Positions 25,561 through 36,905 of a stretch of DNA of 64,000 nucleotides are shown in pieces. A program made the position numbers and the translations under genes. Source of the DNA: Dicaeum eximium (taxonomy: Eukaryota; Chordata; Aves; Passeriformes; Dicaeidae); NCBI GenBank assembly GCA_013396995.1, contig VWZP01002217.1, forward strand, positions 144,186 to 208,185. The letters are read 5' to 3'. The notes beneath the pieces were generated by a model. The model saw nothing but the letters and a program-made list of their open reading frames with translations. It was not told the origin of the DNA and made no database searches. The number at the start of each line of letters is the position of its first letter. Position 1 is the stretch's first letter.

Positions 25561-25834
25561 TCAATCCTCATACCGGGTATAGCATGGCCAGTTTTTTGAC
25601 CATGGGATTTCCACGGCAAGGGAATCCCAAAACTGCACAGCACTGAATGTACACCGCCCCTTCCCAGATGTTGTTAGATAGGGAGCTGGCTGGGGTATGG
25701 TGGTGGCATGAATGCCTGAACACCAGCATGCCCAGAGCAACACAGGAACTCCTGTGAGCAGCACAAGGAGAGCTGGAACTAACACTTTCTTCCATCTGGT
25801 CAACAAGACAGGTGCCCAATTGCAAATCACACAC
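25561..25834 (-). other. GC-richer patch with two overlapping minus-strand open frames, unassigned
   Basis: Within an AT-rich desert this roughly 270-bp block has clearly higher GC and two long overlapping frames on the minus strand. One (25561-25830, 89 codons) begins with a strongly hydrophobic segment (PALLVLLTGVPVLLWACW). I recognise no gene family, see no splice signals that would make it an exon, and see no terminal repeats. It may be a fragment of an old transposable element or chance. No function is assigned. Confidence 0.25.
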
Positions 25835-27628
25835 AGATTGATGCAGCCAGGAGAAAATGCGAAAGCATTTCTTTAAATGTCTTGCAAATTTTATAGCACA
25901 GAAGTTTGATTCCCAGTCTTGTCTGTGGTTCTGAACTGTGGAAGTCTGGAATCCAATCCTTGCTTCAGCTCATATAGTGTAGGATCAAGCAGCTGGCCTT
26001 GAAAGCCTTGTTTATAGAAAGTGAGTGGGGCTTATTCAAGACTTAGGACAATTGTTTAAAATACCCCACACAACACCTACCCAGCTTGTGGGTTTTACTG
26101 CCAGAGAATACAATCAAGTTCATTCAAACTCCATCTTTAAAATAACTTATATGAGTAGGAAAAACTTTAATGATAATGGATATTACTTAAGATGGGAACT
26201 TCAGCGTGGAAGATTAAATGTCATCCTTGCCTCCAGCATCCTCAGAAACATCTTGCAGTGGTAACTACACTGAGGTCTACTTTCATGCTAACAGAAAGGA
26301 CTTCAGTCTGATCTAGCATTGCACTGTTAATATGTTTCTGCTTTATATTTCAGTTTTCATAAGGCTAAAGGAAATTATTTTCAAATGTATTTTACTGGAG
26401 ACCACAGTTGCTACATTAAGATATATTTATACTACACGTTTTCAAAAATTTCCCCAAATCTCTCAAAGACATTGAAAAGCCTCTTTCTGCAAAGCAGCTG
26501 GAGTTATTCAGTATCTACCTGTAGTTGAAGCCACTCAATAAATAGGCAAGTTGAAGTGAGAAACTATTTGCAGTGACCAAATTTCTCACAGAGCAGTGGT
26601 ACTCTTAGCACAACTCTTGTGAAAAACCGAGCATAAAATGAGTTTATGCATCCAAATGAAGACCAGATCAGTGAGAGAAGAGCTTTGAATTGCAGAGAGT
26701 AAAGGAAAGGAAATAGTCACAAATTAGATTAAAAATGTTGGCTTCAATACAGTTCTGTACCTTTAAATAAATTAACAATTAACAAAGTAATATTTCTCAT
26801 AATTTATTTTCCTAAATTTTCAAGTGCACGTATTTATTTTGTTTACTTATGATTCCTGTTTTCATAAGGAATTAAAATCCTTTACACATAAACATAATCT
26901 TATAGATATACGGCATATACAGAATATAGAATAGATATCAATAGATACAAAACGAGATATAACATAGCTCTATAGTATCTATTAGTAGAATATATATCTC
27001 ATAGATACAAATAAATCACTACTTTTCACCAATATATCAAGAAACATTTCCTAATTTTGCATGAAAAGGAAATAGAGTTCAGAAAAATGGGACTTGTCCT
27101 TCACTACATATTATTATATAATATAGTGTTTCCAGCAATATTACAGAACGGTGATTTTAAATTCTTTTATTCCACATTAACCAGTTTAGGTCGGGTTTTT
27201 TTATACTAAATACAATGTAGTATTTCAGAAAGTCTTTCATCATCTGAACTCAGGACTCAAAAGCTATGCAAAATGTCAGGTAAAGACTTCTATAATACTT
27301 GGTAACAGAGAAATCTTTTTTGCCGCATGAACTATAAGGACAAGGGAAATCGTACTATGTCAAGCCTGGAGGGAATAATTTCCTGAAGACTTAATTTTCC
27401 AGGAACCTCATAAAAACCTAAAAAGGAAGAATGACTATCATTATCAGTGAAGGAGTGTCTGATCTGGACAATTAAAAGGACTAGAATCTCTAACAATTGT
27501 TTTACGTTTATTATTCTAAGACTTTTCCACTAACAAATACTCCAGCATACCTAGGATCTTTCAAAAATCATATGAGAAGGCAGATGGCTATAAAAATTCA
27601 AAGACTGAAATCTGTTCTACCTCCAGTT
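25835..27628. other. Intergenic AT-rich stretch with ATAGATA-rich tract
   Basis: No gene is seen. At about 26905-27013 the sequence is dominated by irregular ATAGATA/GATATA words, a degenerate AT-rich simple repeat. Confidence 0.65.
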
Positions 27629-27634
27629 AAAAAA

Positions 27635-27666
<32 letters not shown>

Positions 27667-27682
27667 AAAGAAAGAAAGAAGA
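27629..27682. repeat. A-rich homopolymer tract
   Basis: A run of about 25 As, one G, about 15 more As and then GAAA units. The flanking open frames are poly-lysine or poly-phenylalanine and are not genes. Confidence 0.9.
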
Positions 27683-27859
27683 CATAGAAATTACCCTACA
27701 GATGTTAATAATTGTCTGGGGTGGGAGTCGGGGAATGGGAAGGCTGGCTTCTAAGTAAACAATGCAAAAAAAGACAAAGAGGTCCCTGCTGATGTACAAC
27801 AATAAAAGCAGTTTTCTCAGCAGTGTCAGCTTAGCAAGCCTGAGGGTCTGTATTTTAAA

Positions 27860-28060
27860 CCCCAGTGGCCTGACGTCACTCACCCTGATGGTGTGTGTGA
27901 AGGAAGCTATCTCTCCGCAATGACCGACCTGAAAAGTGTTTTCAAAGCCCAGTGGGCTAATGTCACTCATACCGACGGTGGATGGTGGGATCTCTCAGGG
28001 TGGCAGCCTGGGGGAAGTGAGCTGCAACACCAGCAGCCGACCATCACTCACTCTGATGGC
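27860..28060. repeat. Degenerate ~85-bp tandem repeat, three units, with a CRE palindrome
   Basis: A shared core of the form GTCACTCAxxCTGATGG appears at 27874-27891, 27961-27978 and 28042-28059, spaced 87 and 81 bp apart. The first two units also share CCCAGTGG a little upstream (27861 and 27948). Spacing is a multiple of three, so the minus-strand frame shows repeated VSDVRPLGF and MSDISPLGF. The first unit contains a full TGACGTCA palindrome (27871-27878). The block is GC-richer than its surroundings. Whether it is a minisatellite, a transposon part or a regulatory cluster is unknown. Confidence 0.6.
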
Positions 28061-28259
28061 AGGGGGTCAGCTGGGATTCTTTGGTGGCCTCCCGGGCAAT
28101 AGTTAAAAAGAAGATTTTGGTTCACATGTCAATGTCTAACTTGAAAGCAGCGAGTATAAAAAGTGATTTTTTTTTTCTTTTTTTTTCTTTTTTTTTAAAT
28201 TGTGTTTCACTAGTGGCCGCAGTGCAGCCAGGAAGGGGAGTTTCTCTGCAAGGACGTCT

Positions 28260-28410
28260 GATTGCATGTGAAGCTTACAATGGGGCTGGCTCTGCCTGGT
28301 TTTAATTTTTTTCTCCTGTATGAGCTGAGATATTTTATTCCCCCATACCAAAGGGGGGGAAAAATTAAATCCAGACAGCTCCAACTGCACTTTACATTTC
28401 ATATGCAATC
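28260..28410. repeat. 151-bp imperfect palindrome
   Basis: The left arm begins GATTGCATGTGAAGC and the right arm ends ATATGCAATC. Read as reverse complement the arms align through GGTTTTAATTTTT versus GGATTTAATTTTT and on to TATGAG versus TATGGG. Each arm is about 65 bp, roughly 70% matched by eye, with a loop of about 15 bases around 28335. This explains why open frames on both strands read alike (GFNFF...KIKSRQ versus GFNFS...KIKTRQ). It may be a palindromic MITE or a long-hairpin transcript source. Confidence 0.65.
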
Positions 28411-31400
28411 AAACAGACTTCGAGAATACCGTCAGCTTTTTCACCAACCTGCCTGCCATATAGAGAATGTAAATAAATACTAAAATCCCAAAACATCATG
28501 TTCTTATGCTAACTCATCTTGTATTGCAGAAACTGACATTTGGGACAAATTCTTCTGTTAAATTTACCCTGACTCCTAAAACGTGGTAAGGTTTGCAAAG
28601 GATTACATAGGAATAGTCTCTGTCCCACTGCAAATACTTAAAAAACCCTAAAAGCATAAGTGCAGCTGATATTTCATCAGCAAAGTAAATTATTTGGAAC
28701 GGAATGAAGCCAAAAGAGTCACTACTTACAGAAAAAGCTCTTTACAAAGATAAAATTTTTAAAAGAAAATTCTCAAACTAAAACATAATATTTTAAAAAC
28801 TAAACCCTAGTCCTTTGAAAGTAAATGAGTTATTTAGTCTCTGTTAAACTGTCATGCTTAGTTGTCTGAAGGATCAGAATCTGAGAGATATCCAACACTG
28901 AAATCATAGCTTCTGTATGTAAAATCAGTGCAACCAACAAATAAAATGAAACTGGGAATTCATAGATAATAGAATCTCTATTATCTAGCAGCCCTAGATA
29001 ATTTAATCAGCTTTCTTGTATTTTGTATCCCTTTTCCACCAGTTCTTTGCCCCATTAGACTGTCGAGATTGAGACTGATGCTATTGTTTCCTACATAGTT
29101 CCTCTCTGCCACCCAGAAGAAAACAAACTAATCCAAAGTAACAATACATTAAGGAATAGCTCAAGAGCTCTGCTGGTCACTGCTAACTGTAGTTTACTTG
29201 AGACTATGAAATTATTTCTACCACAACTGGTTTGTTTGGGCATGAAGTAAGGCTGTGCAACTCAGCCTAGCAGGAAAAAAGTAAGAAGTTAAATTTTGCT
29301 CTCCGGTTTTCACAATGTGTGCAGCTCACATATGTGAAGAAAAAATATGACTCTAACTCTGCACAGTTAAGCTAATAAGCTTTCTCATCGAGTGAGACAA
29401 TAGGAACTGTGAGCATACTGTACAGCACAATAAGTGCTGGCACACGAACTGTTTCAGTCTTGAGGGACAATGTTTCACAGTATATCAGTGACAGAAGATC
29501 AGCTTGCAGCCAGAATTATGAATGAAAAGTTTAAGCCTTTGTGAAAGTATTGACTTCAAATGATAGTTCTGCAGTCACCTCAAAAATTGATGCACTGAAT
29601 TATTTTAAGGAATATGGCATTTAACACTCCATTTTCTAAGAGTGCTATGCACAAAAATTCATTTGTTTAACCTAAGATATGATGATTTTAAAAAGTGTTG
29701 TGTTATATGTGTGAATACATTTACACAAATTTAAGCCAATCAGATAAAATTGTACACATTCAACCTGTGTAGGAGTATCTTACAGGTCTACTTATAAACC
29801 CAGGCAAGGAGTGGGGAGACAGAAAAATTCATGTCTCTCCCTTTCTCAGGCACCAGACTGCAAGGGACTGTTGGTGCATATTAATTTCACGGTAAACTGT
29901 GTGCTTAGAATTGCCACAAACACTGTTTCTGGAGAGCTATGGTTATTTGTCTTGAACTAGTCTCTCATCATTTTCTGACTACTATACAAAAGTACTTCTT
30001 CAACAAATGCTATGGTTACATTTAAATTAGTAAATAAACAGTCTAAGGATCCTTTTGTACCCCTGATGCAGCTCAGCTTACATGGCAGAGCTCACATCCG
30101 TGGAGCTAAACTCTTTCTCCTCTTCTAAAAAAAAACAACCCAAAACCCAGAAAGGCCTCATCCACACGGCTTATTAGGAACAGTCCCAGGCCCATGCTCA
30201 TTCCCAGACTGTGCTCAGACATTGTTTGGGACGGTGCTAATTAGTCAGGGTCAAAACGGTTCCAGGGGCTGTGCAAGCAATTAGCAGCACGTTCACTTGC
30301 ACACATGCTCAAGCCCATCAGTCGTGATCTAACACAGGACCATCCAGTCCCTGCAGCTGCCAAAAGCAGCTCCTGAATTTGGCACCCTCCTTTGGCAAAT
30401 TTAGTTAATAAGGTGGCAACTTCAAATTCCAGCTGCCATGTGCTACCTCTGTCCTTCCCCTCCCAAAGGAGAGGCAGCAGGGAGGGCAGGAGTTTGAAGA
30501 ACTGGGTTACATGAAGCACAGGAGCATCCACATGCTGCCAAAACCATTGGCTTCCTCTCTGGCAGGGAGAGAAGACACAAAGCTGGATCTGCCCAAAAGA
30601 TCTTCAGTTGAGCTATGATAATATGTCAGCTGATAGAGAGACTCAGACAATTTACCTCAGTTCACAATGGAGCCCTCAAAGGCAAGTGGCTTCATCAAAC
30701 CACTGGTGCCTTTGAACAACTATAAAATCTTCCCCTGCTTACATAAATGACAGAACACCCCTCCTAGCTGAAGCACCACAAAAGAGAAAAGTGTGGATTA
30801 GATGAAGTAAATCTGAGTTGGTGTGAATGCTGTCATCATTCACACACTGGACCAAGACTTTGGAAGCAAGAATAACTATTAAATTTTGTGAGATGCAGAT
30901 ATTCTTGAGATGTCTTTTCCGCAGGTGACTGGAGCTTTGATGTGAGAGACATGCACTATTAGGCTGATAATTAGTACAGCTGTGAAAAAAAAAATCACAA
31001 ATAAATGTAGGAAGCAGCTTTTCAAGTCTTTCCCTCAAACTTGCTGGACAAAAACTGCTAGGTTCAAAACTGCTAGGTTGGGGTATTTTCCCTCCTGCAT
31101 TTAACAAAAGGCACCACTACCCCATATAAGCCATTCCAATTCATCATTGCTACAAATGACTCCTGTTATCTGTATTACTACATCTGACTTTGAACATAGA
31201 TACTAACAATTGAAAAAATCATTTTAAATACGTCTGTAAACCCACAAAATTTATAAATTGCTGTTGTTACTGTGTCTCTCTACTGAGCTGCCCAGACAGG
31301 TTTTTCACTTTTCTCCTTTTTCTGCAGCATTATGTCTGTTTTGAAAGGGAAAACAGCATACACTCTCATTTCCCCATAAATGAGAATTATTCAATGGGAA

Positions 31401-32587
31401 GAATAGAAAATTCCATATTTTACAGTGGAAAGTTTGGATAGGATGACTTGCAACTGCCTAATACAAAAACTTTGAAATACTGGCTCTAGGTTTGGCGTTT
31501 CATTAGGACTATATAGTTCATGGGTGTTGCTTTGAAAATTAATGTTCTGTTGATTTGATACTCCAGAAGATATTGCAAGTTGTTTAGCTTTTCTAAAGCT
31601 AAACTTTGCTGAATGTTTGTTTAGCTTTTCATTAGAACTATTTTTCAGTCTTCCTTCATTTAGGGCAAGAAAATGTTGAATTTACTCTCTTGTGCAGAAT
31701 TTTTGTATCCGACCCTGTCAAACTCTGCTGTCAAAATCAAGCACAGGGCTTGCTTCTCCTGGAGCAAAGCAGAAACAATTAGTCAAAACCCAGATCCCCT
31801 CCTGTTGGAATTTAATAGCTTTCCTTTTTTTTTAATCTTCTAAATATTTTCTCTTTTTTTTTTTTTTTTAAGTAAAATTAAAGCTGAAACTTCATTTCAG
31901 CTTTTTTTTTCAAAGTGTCATCAGATTTTTAATATAAAAATACAGAAATTTCAGAAATATCAACTATTTTCACCATCAGAACCAAAAACTTTTCAGTTCT
32001 TCACAATGTTGCAGATCCTACTCTAACACTGCTTTTGCACCATGTGTTTTTGGAAACTTTATGTCATTTGAGCTTTTGGCACGGAACAGAATCATACTTG
32101 ACTTCTGATTTATAGCCATCTGTCTTCTTTAGCCGTGTACAAAGCAGCCTCATTATTGTAGGGCGTGAGTACTGTTACTTCCTTCCGGTTTACAGTTAAT
32201 GTGTAATAAATTCGACTCCACTTCAAGAGGTCGTGTCAGTCTTCCTTGCTTTAATATAGGAGGTAAGGCCTGAACTGGTTTAAAAATGGAACAGAACTCC
32301 TGGAAGTGCCACAGTATGTTAGAGGCTTCCTTATCTCAGCGAACTAAGAATGTGAATCCATTTCAGACAGCAAAACTAAGAAGTATGCTGAAATCAGGTG
32401 CAAGAAGATGTACCCACTCTTTCATGTCTTTGTACGGAGTGCACCATTTTGCCTGCGAAATATAACGGGAAAGAATGGGGCCAAAAATATCTGTCCCCAC
32501 AGCTTCTGAGCCCAGGACGGAGGTCTCCAGGCACCGGGGACCAGCCAGCCCAGACACCTGCCCTCCCTGCCGGACTGCCATCGAGGG
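28411..32587. other. Intergenic stretch upstream of NDUFS4
   Basis: No gene is supported. There is a tandem copy of AAAACTGCTAGGTT near 31050-31080 and T-rich tracts at about 31825-31912. Open frames at 30241-30531 and 30739-31107 (minus) have no recognisable family, splice context or start context. Confidence 0.65.
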
Positions 32588-32862
32588 TCACAGAATCAGC
32601 AAGTTAAGGGCTGAAACAGATCTTAAAGATCATCTAGTCCCCATCCCCCTGCCATGGGGCAGGGACACATCTCTGGTTCCACAGTCCAGGCTTCTAAAGC
32701 TTTATATCCAACCTGGCTTTGAACACTGCAAGGATTAGGGAATCCACAACCTCCCTGAGCAACCTGTTCCAGCGTCTCACCACCCTCACAGTAAAGAATT
32801 TCCTTCTAATAACTAACCTAAATTTCCTCTGTTTCAGCTCGTGCCCATAAAGAAGATGGTGT
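32588..32862 (-). mobile_element. CR1 LINE 3' end fragment (antisense)
   Basis: The + strand reads TCACAGAATCAGC, then GATCATCTAGTCCCCATC, CCATGGGGCAGGGACAC and CACCCTCACAGTAAAGAATT. These are CR1 3'-end landmarks in reverse orientation. About 275 bp remain. It lies just upstream of the NDUFS4 CpG-rich region. Confidence 0.88.
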
Positions 32863-33114
32863 CACAACCAACGCTGCCAGAAAATGTTTATGGGCCAAAC
32901 ACGTAGCTGGGGAAAAGGGGCATCTGCGCCCCAAACACGTAAATGGCTCCTCCACGGAGCTCCGGACATCAGCTCTGGCTTCCCTCCATGCCAGCAGTGC
33001 CTTTGGCTCCCGCCTCCGCCGAGCCCTTTCCCCACCGCTCCCTATCCCAGTCCCCTTCCCCGCCCGCCCTTCACACCGCCCCTTCCCGCCCTCGCCTTCG
33101 CGTTTCCTGTGCGG

Positions 33115-33150
33115 NNNNNNNNNNNNNNNNNNNNNNNNNNNNNNNNNNNN
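33115..33150. other. 36-base assembly gap in the CpG region
   Basis: A run of 36 Ns lies between C/G-rich flanks, 31 bases upstream of the NDUFS4 start codon. The true length is unknown. Part of the core promoter or 5' UTR is probably missing. Confidence 0.95.
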
Positions 33151-33181
33151 CCGCCTGCTCCCGGCGGCTGCGCTGAGCATC

Positions 33182-33267
33182 ATGGCGGCGTCTCTCTCAA
33201 TGTCAGCGGCGCTGAGGGGCCTCGTCGCCAGGAGCGGTGCGGCCGCGGTCCGCCCGCCGCCGCCCAG
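33182..33267 (+). CDS. NDUFS4: NDUFS4 exon 1 (mitochondrial presequence)
   Basis: This is the first coding exon of the 18-kDa accessory subunit of NADH:ubiquinone oxidoreductase (complex I), which is imported into the mitochondrial matrix and stabilises the NADH-oxidising arm. It starts at an ATG with A at -3 and G at +4 and reads MAASLSMSAALRGLVARSG, then an Ala/Val/Pro-rich end. There are several Arg and no acidic residue, as expected of a cleavable presequence. After 28 codons two bases (AG) remain before a GTAACG donor at 33268. With the first base of exon 2 they form Arg, so the junction reads PPPPR-SLSTSTWRL. The presequence itself diverges fast. The identification rests on the in-phase join to the clearly conserved exon 2 and on the known FST-NDUFS4 gene order. 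Confidence 0.88.
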
Positions 33268-36200
33268 GTAACGGCACCGCGAGCTCCCCGCCGGCCGCCC
33301 GGGGGGCACCGCCGCACCCCGGCGCCCGCGGGGGCCTGAGGAGGCCGTCCCGAGCCTGGGCCTCCGCCGCGGCCGCCCCGGGAGCTGGGCCGGGGGCCGC
33401 GTAGGGCCCGATGCGGGTGCGGGGCGGCCAGACTGGCAGCAGGCGCCGGGCCGAGGCTTCCTCCGTGTCAGTCCATGCGTGTCCTTGGCTGTTCCTGTCT
33501 GTCGGTGCGTGTCCTTGCCCGTCCTTGCCGTCTGGCTCGCGGTGACCGCCTGCCGGCTGTCCTTGCGGTGCCTGGAGGTCGCGTTCTGGTCGTGACGGCC
33601 TCGCTGCCGGGGCGCGTTACCTCGCCGTCTGCCCAGAGATTTGCACCCCACTGCGTTCTTTTCTGTCGTGTTGCCTTTCCTCTCCATCCCTTCATCGAAA
33701 CACGTTACCATTTTCAGACCATGAATATCTGGTTTTTAGCCGATTTCCTAAAAACAGTATTGGAAACAGCTTTATAATCTTAGGTGGCACTTCGTTATTT
33801 GTTTCTTTAATGCAGAGACCTGTGTTAGAAGTCCAGTACATGATCCAACCACGAGTGGAAGATGCGTGCAAGCGTTTACTTTTGTGCATCTCACAGCCCA
33901 AGGCTTATGTAAGACCCCGGTCAGGAGAAGTAATGTAACTCAGTGCCTTTAGTTGTGATTTGAAGAGTTTGCCTTTTGTGCTCCTTAAGCTCTTTAAGTC
34001 CTTAACAGATACAGTTTGTTCTAGTAATTTTTTGAGTCTGTGGGGGTTTTTAATTTGTATGTATATATAAATATGTGTGCATGCATATAGAAACAAACAG
34101 GGAAAACTATACATACACACAGAGAAAGAACTATAACTCTGCTATTTCTTCACATTTTTATTCTCTGATTGTCTCATTCGCTACTGCTGCCTTCCTCCTA
34201 AAATGGCACCTGTTCTGTGGTGTTGAAGGTTAATTGTCAGTCTCCTAAAAGTGCTTTGAAATCTGTGAGTATGCATTTAGGAGTTCCTCTATGCTAATCC
34301 AGTAACTTACTGTTCATGTTCAGCTGTTTCTTTCCACCCTTCTGCTCCTCTGTGGTGTTGACAGAACTGTTGCCCGTCCCATGTGGTAAATTGGGTCAGT
34401 CAAGTGATTCAGGCTAAAAATAATTTTGTTAGTTTGTTAAAAGTCTTACCATCCTGCATTTGAAGCAATTATTTCAGAAAAAAATAGTAGGATTTAGCAG
34501 GGCTGGGTATGAGAAGCATGGAAATACGAGGTAGGTACACTTGAGTTGGTATTTCTTCTTTGAAATAGTTGGTTAGATTCCTTGCTTGCCACAGAGAGTG
34601 AGGAAAGAGGAGTGTCCCTTTGGGTTTTCAGTAAGAGGAATGCTGGGGACATTTGCCTGAGTGGGACTGGAACTTATGCTTCATATTCTGCAGGACAGTG
34701 ACCTGATCGTAGGTCAGCAGGTTTCTTGGACAAGAGGGAGAGTATTATGGGTTTCTCTTAAAGTTTTGTACACAGCTTTGTTGTGTACTGCTTGTTGTTA
34801 GAATGAGAAATTTTCCATGGAATGAGGAAAACACACTTCAGAATAAGATGGTTTTGGCAGTATGAGGGAATGCTTAAGACTGTCATTTATTGCATAAGTT
34901 TTGCAAAGTAATTGCTTCCTGGTTAGGTAGGCACTGAAACTTTAATCTTTTCTCTATTAATGTTTTATATAAAAATATCTTTATATGAAAAATATTTATA
35001 TGAAATTTTATTCTTAACCAGCCTCTGTAGTCTCCCTATTTGGGAGTAAGAATCAACATACATAATTACAGGAAAGGATTTAGGGTACTGTGTTTTAAAT
35101 TCAGGATGTCTTCCTACAGCTCATAGTGAGGTGGTAAATCAGATAGGAGTAGACAGGAGAAAGTTTATCTGTTACTTTTTTACTTTTTATTGCTTCTTCT
35201 ATGCAATTGTTTGTTTTCCTTTGATAAATACCGTATAATCTTTCATACAGAGCATGTAATCCTTTGTATTTCATCAAACCTAGATAAATTTCAGTGTACA
35301 GATAGATGCCTCAAAATTTGACAGTGTGCAAGTCACATTTTTAGCTTTAGTGTCTCACATCTCCTGACCTAACAGAACTGAACATTTTAACAAAGACTAC
35401 TTAAGCTTGTTTTCCAGTTGCAGTGATCAGCAGCTATCCAAAAGGCTGCTTGCTGCATATCTTGCCATTGGATATATGAATCCTGCAATAATGGTTTCCT
35501 TTCAGAAAAGTATTTTGACAGATACAATTTGGTACAAGTAGTCTCCTTGTTTTGAGGTGTTTGTCTGTCTAATTTATTAGTGGAGTAATCTGTTATTGTC
35601 AAACTGTAGAAAGAATGTGTTATACCAGTAGGTTAGATGTGTGTCTTTAAGTAAATACAAGTTTTACAATTAATAAAAATTATTGGTGTTCGTAGGAGAT
35701 GACCGAAGAAGATTCTGAAACTGTCAATTGTGAGGGCATTTGAATGACTCTTATATGACTCCAGCATGTCCTTTTTTTCACTTAGATTCAGAGTACCGTT
35801 TGGTTGTTTGGTAAAACTTAATGCAAGTTTCATGTTACTTGCTTAAATTAGGTTATGAGAGTAATATAGCTTATTGTTTGGACACTGTCGGATTAAATTT
35901 TAAGCATTCAAGATTGTCCTGGTTTTGCATGGGAGGCATTTAAAGAAGTGATGCAGAACTTCTAGCTAGTGGAAGTTGTATTTCATATTTTTGGTTTTTT
36001 GTAGTTTTACTTGGTGTGCATTTTTATGCAGATTTATTTCATGTGAAACTTCTTAGAGTACTCCAGTTTCAGAACTTCAATTAAATAATAATGTGATCAC
36101 TTTCCAAGAGTTACAAGAGAGATTCTGTTCTGGTTTCTGTTAGTGATATTTGGTTCTTAGAAATTTTAATACATCATCTAATGCAAATACTGCTTTTATT

Positions 36201-36905
36201 GAGACATATTTATGCACTTTGACATACACATGCACACATGCCCAAGCTGCCCGATGATTCTGAGCTAGTTATTTCCACAATATGGACATAAGTGTTCAGT
36301 CTGAAATTAAGAGAACATGCAGCAACATTCCTCATCTCTTTATGAAATCCTGAGTGCTTTTAAATCACTTAAGCAGTGGTTACTGAGTCCCTCCTTATTT
36401 TAGCCTAATAGATACCAGCAGATACTTGAGTTGATTGAGAAAGTAAAAGTGTCTCCTTCGTTTAAATCATATTTTGAAACTTTCATACTGTAAGATCTGT
36501 GAAGTTTGGAGAGGCTTGAAATTATGTTGAACATAATGCTCTCCCTAGTTTGACCTAAAAGATTGTAGTGTTTCCTTCCATTAGAAATACGGACTGTTGA
36601 AGCCGGGAAAAGAAGACTTCAAACAAATTCCTGCTGAACTGGGAATCAGATATTTGTTTCCAACCACTTCAGAATGTTTCTGAGAAGCTCTTTCTATCAC
36701 AATGTATTTGAGTCAGAATTAATTTCCGCTGCTGTAGCAGAATGTTCTGTGTGTAGGTGTTATATGGCCACACGCTCTGTACATTTCATGGTAATGAGTT
36801 TTTCATGTCACTTTTCAGTGTTTTTTCAAAATGTTTTACCTTCCTCTTGTAATGCTGTTGGTAAAGACTTTGAGTACAACAGCAAATGTTTTTCTGGTTC
36901 ATCAT
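33268..36905 (+). other. NDUFS4: NDUFS4 intron 1, first part
   Basis: GTAACG donor at 33268. GC-rich at first, then AT-rich unique-looking sequence. No nested gene or clear transposon is recognised before the LTR at 36906. Confidence 0.75.

Larger units (their letters stand above)
32880..33640 (+). promoter_or_regulatory. NDUFS4: CpG-rich promoter region of NDUFS4
   Basis: Sharp rise in GC and CpG content around the first exon, with several CCGCCC/CCCGCC Sp1-type boxes. No TATA box is evident, as is usual for housekeeping mitochondrial genes. The start codon lies in CATCATGGCGGCG, which resembles the YY1 motif common at first exons of respiratory-chain genes. A 36-base gap interrupts the region, so the transcription start cannot be placed. 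The long open frames here (for example 32818-33711 minus) are products of GC richness. Confidence 0.7.

Noticed and set aside
27497..27970. Lysine-rich or phenylalanine-rich frames around 27650
   Set aside because: They are translations of the A-tract. The SD-PLGF residues are better explained by the DNA repeat.
32818..33711. 297-codon minus-strand frame across the CpG island
   Set aside because: It is open because of GC richness, crosses the 36-N gap, overlaps NDUFS4 exon 1 and a CR1 end, and resembles no family.
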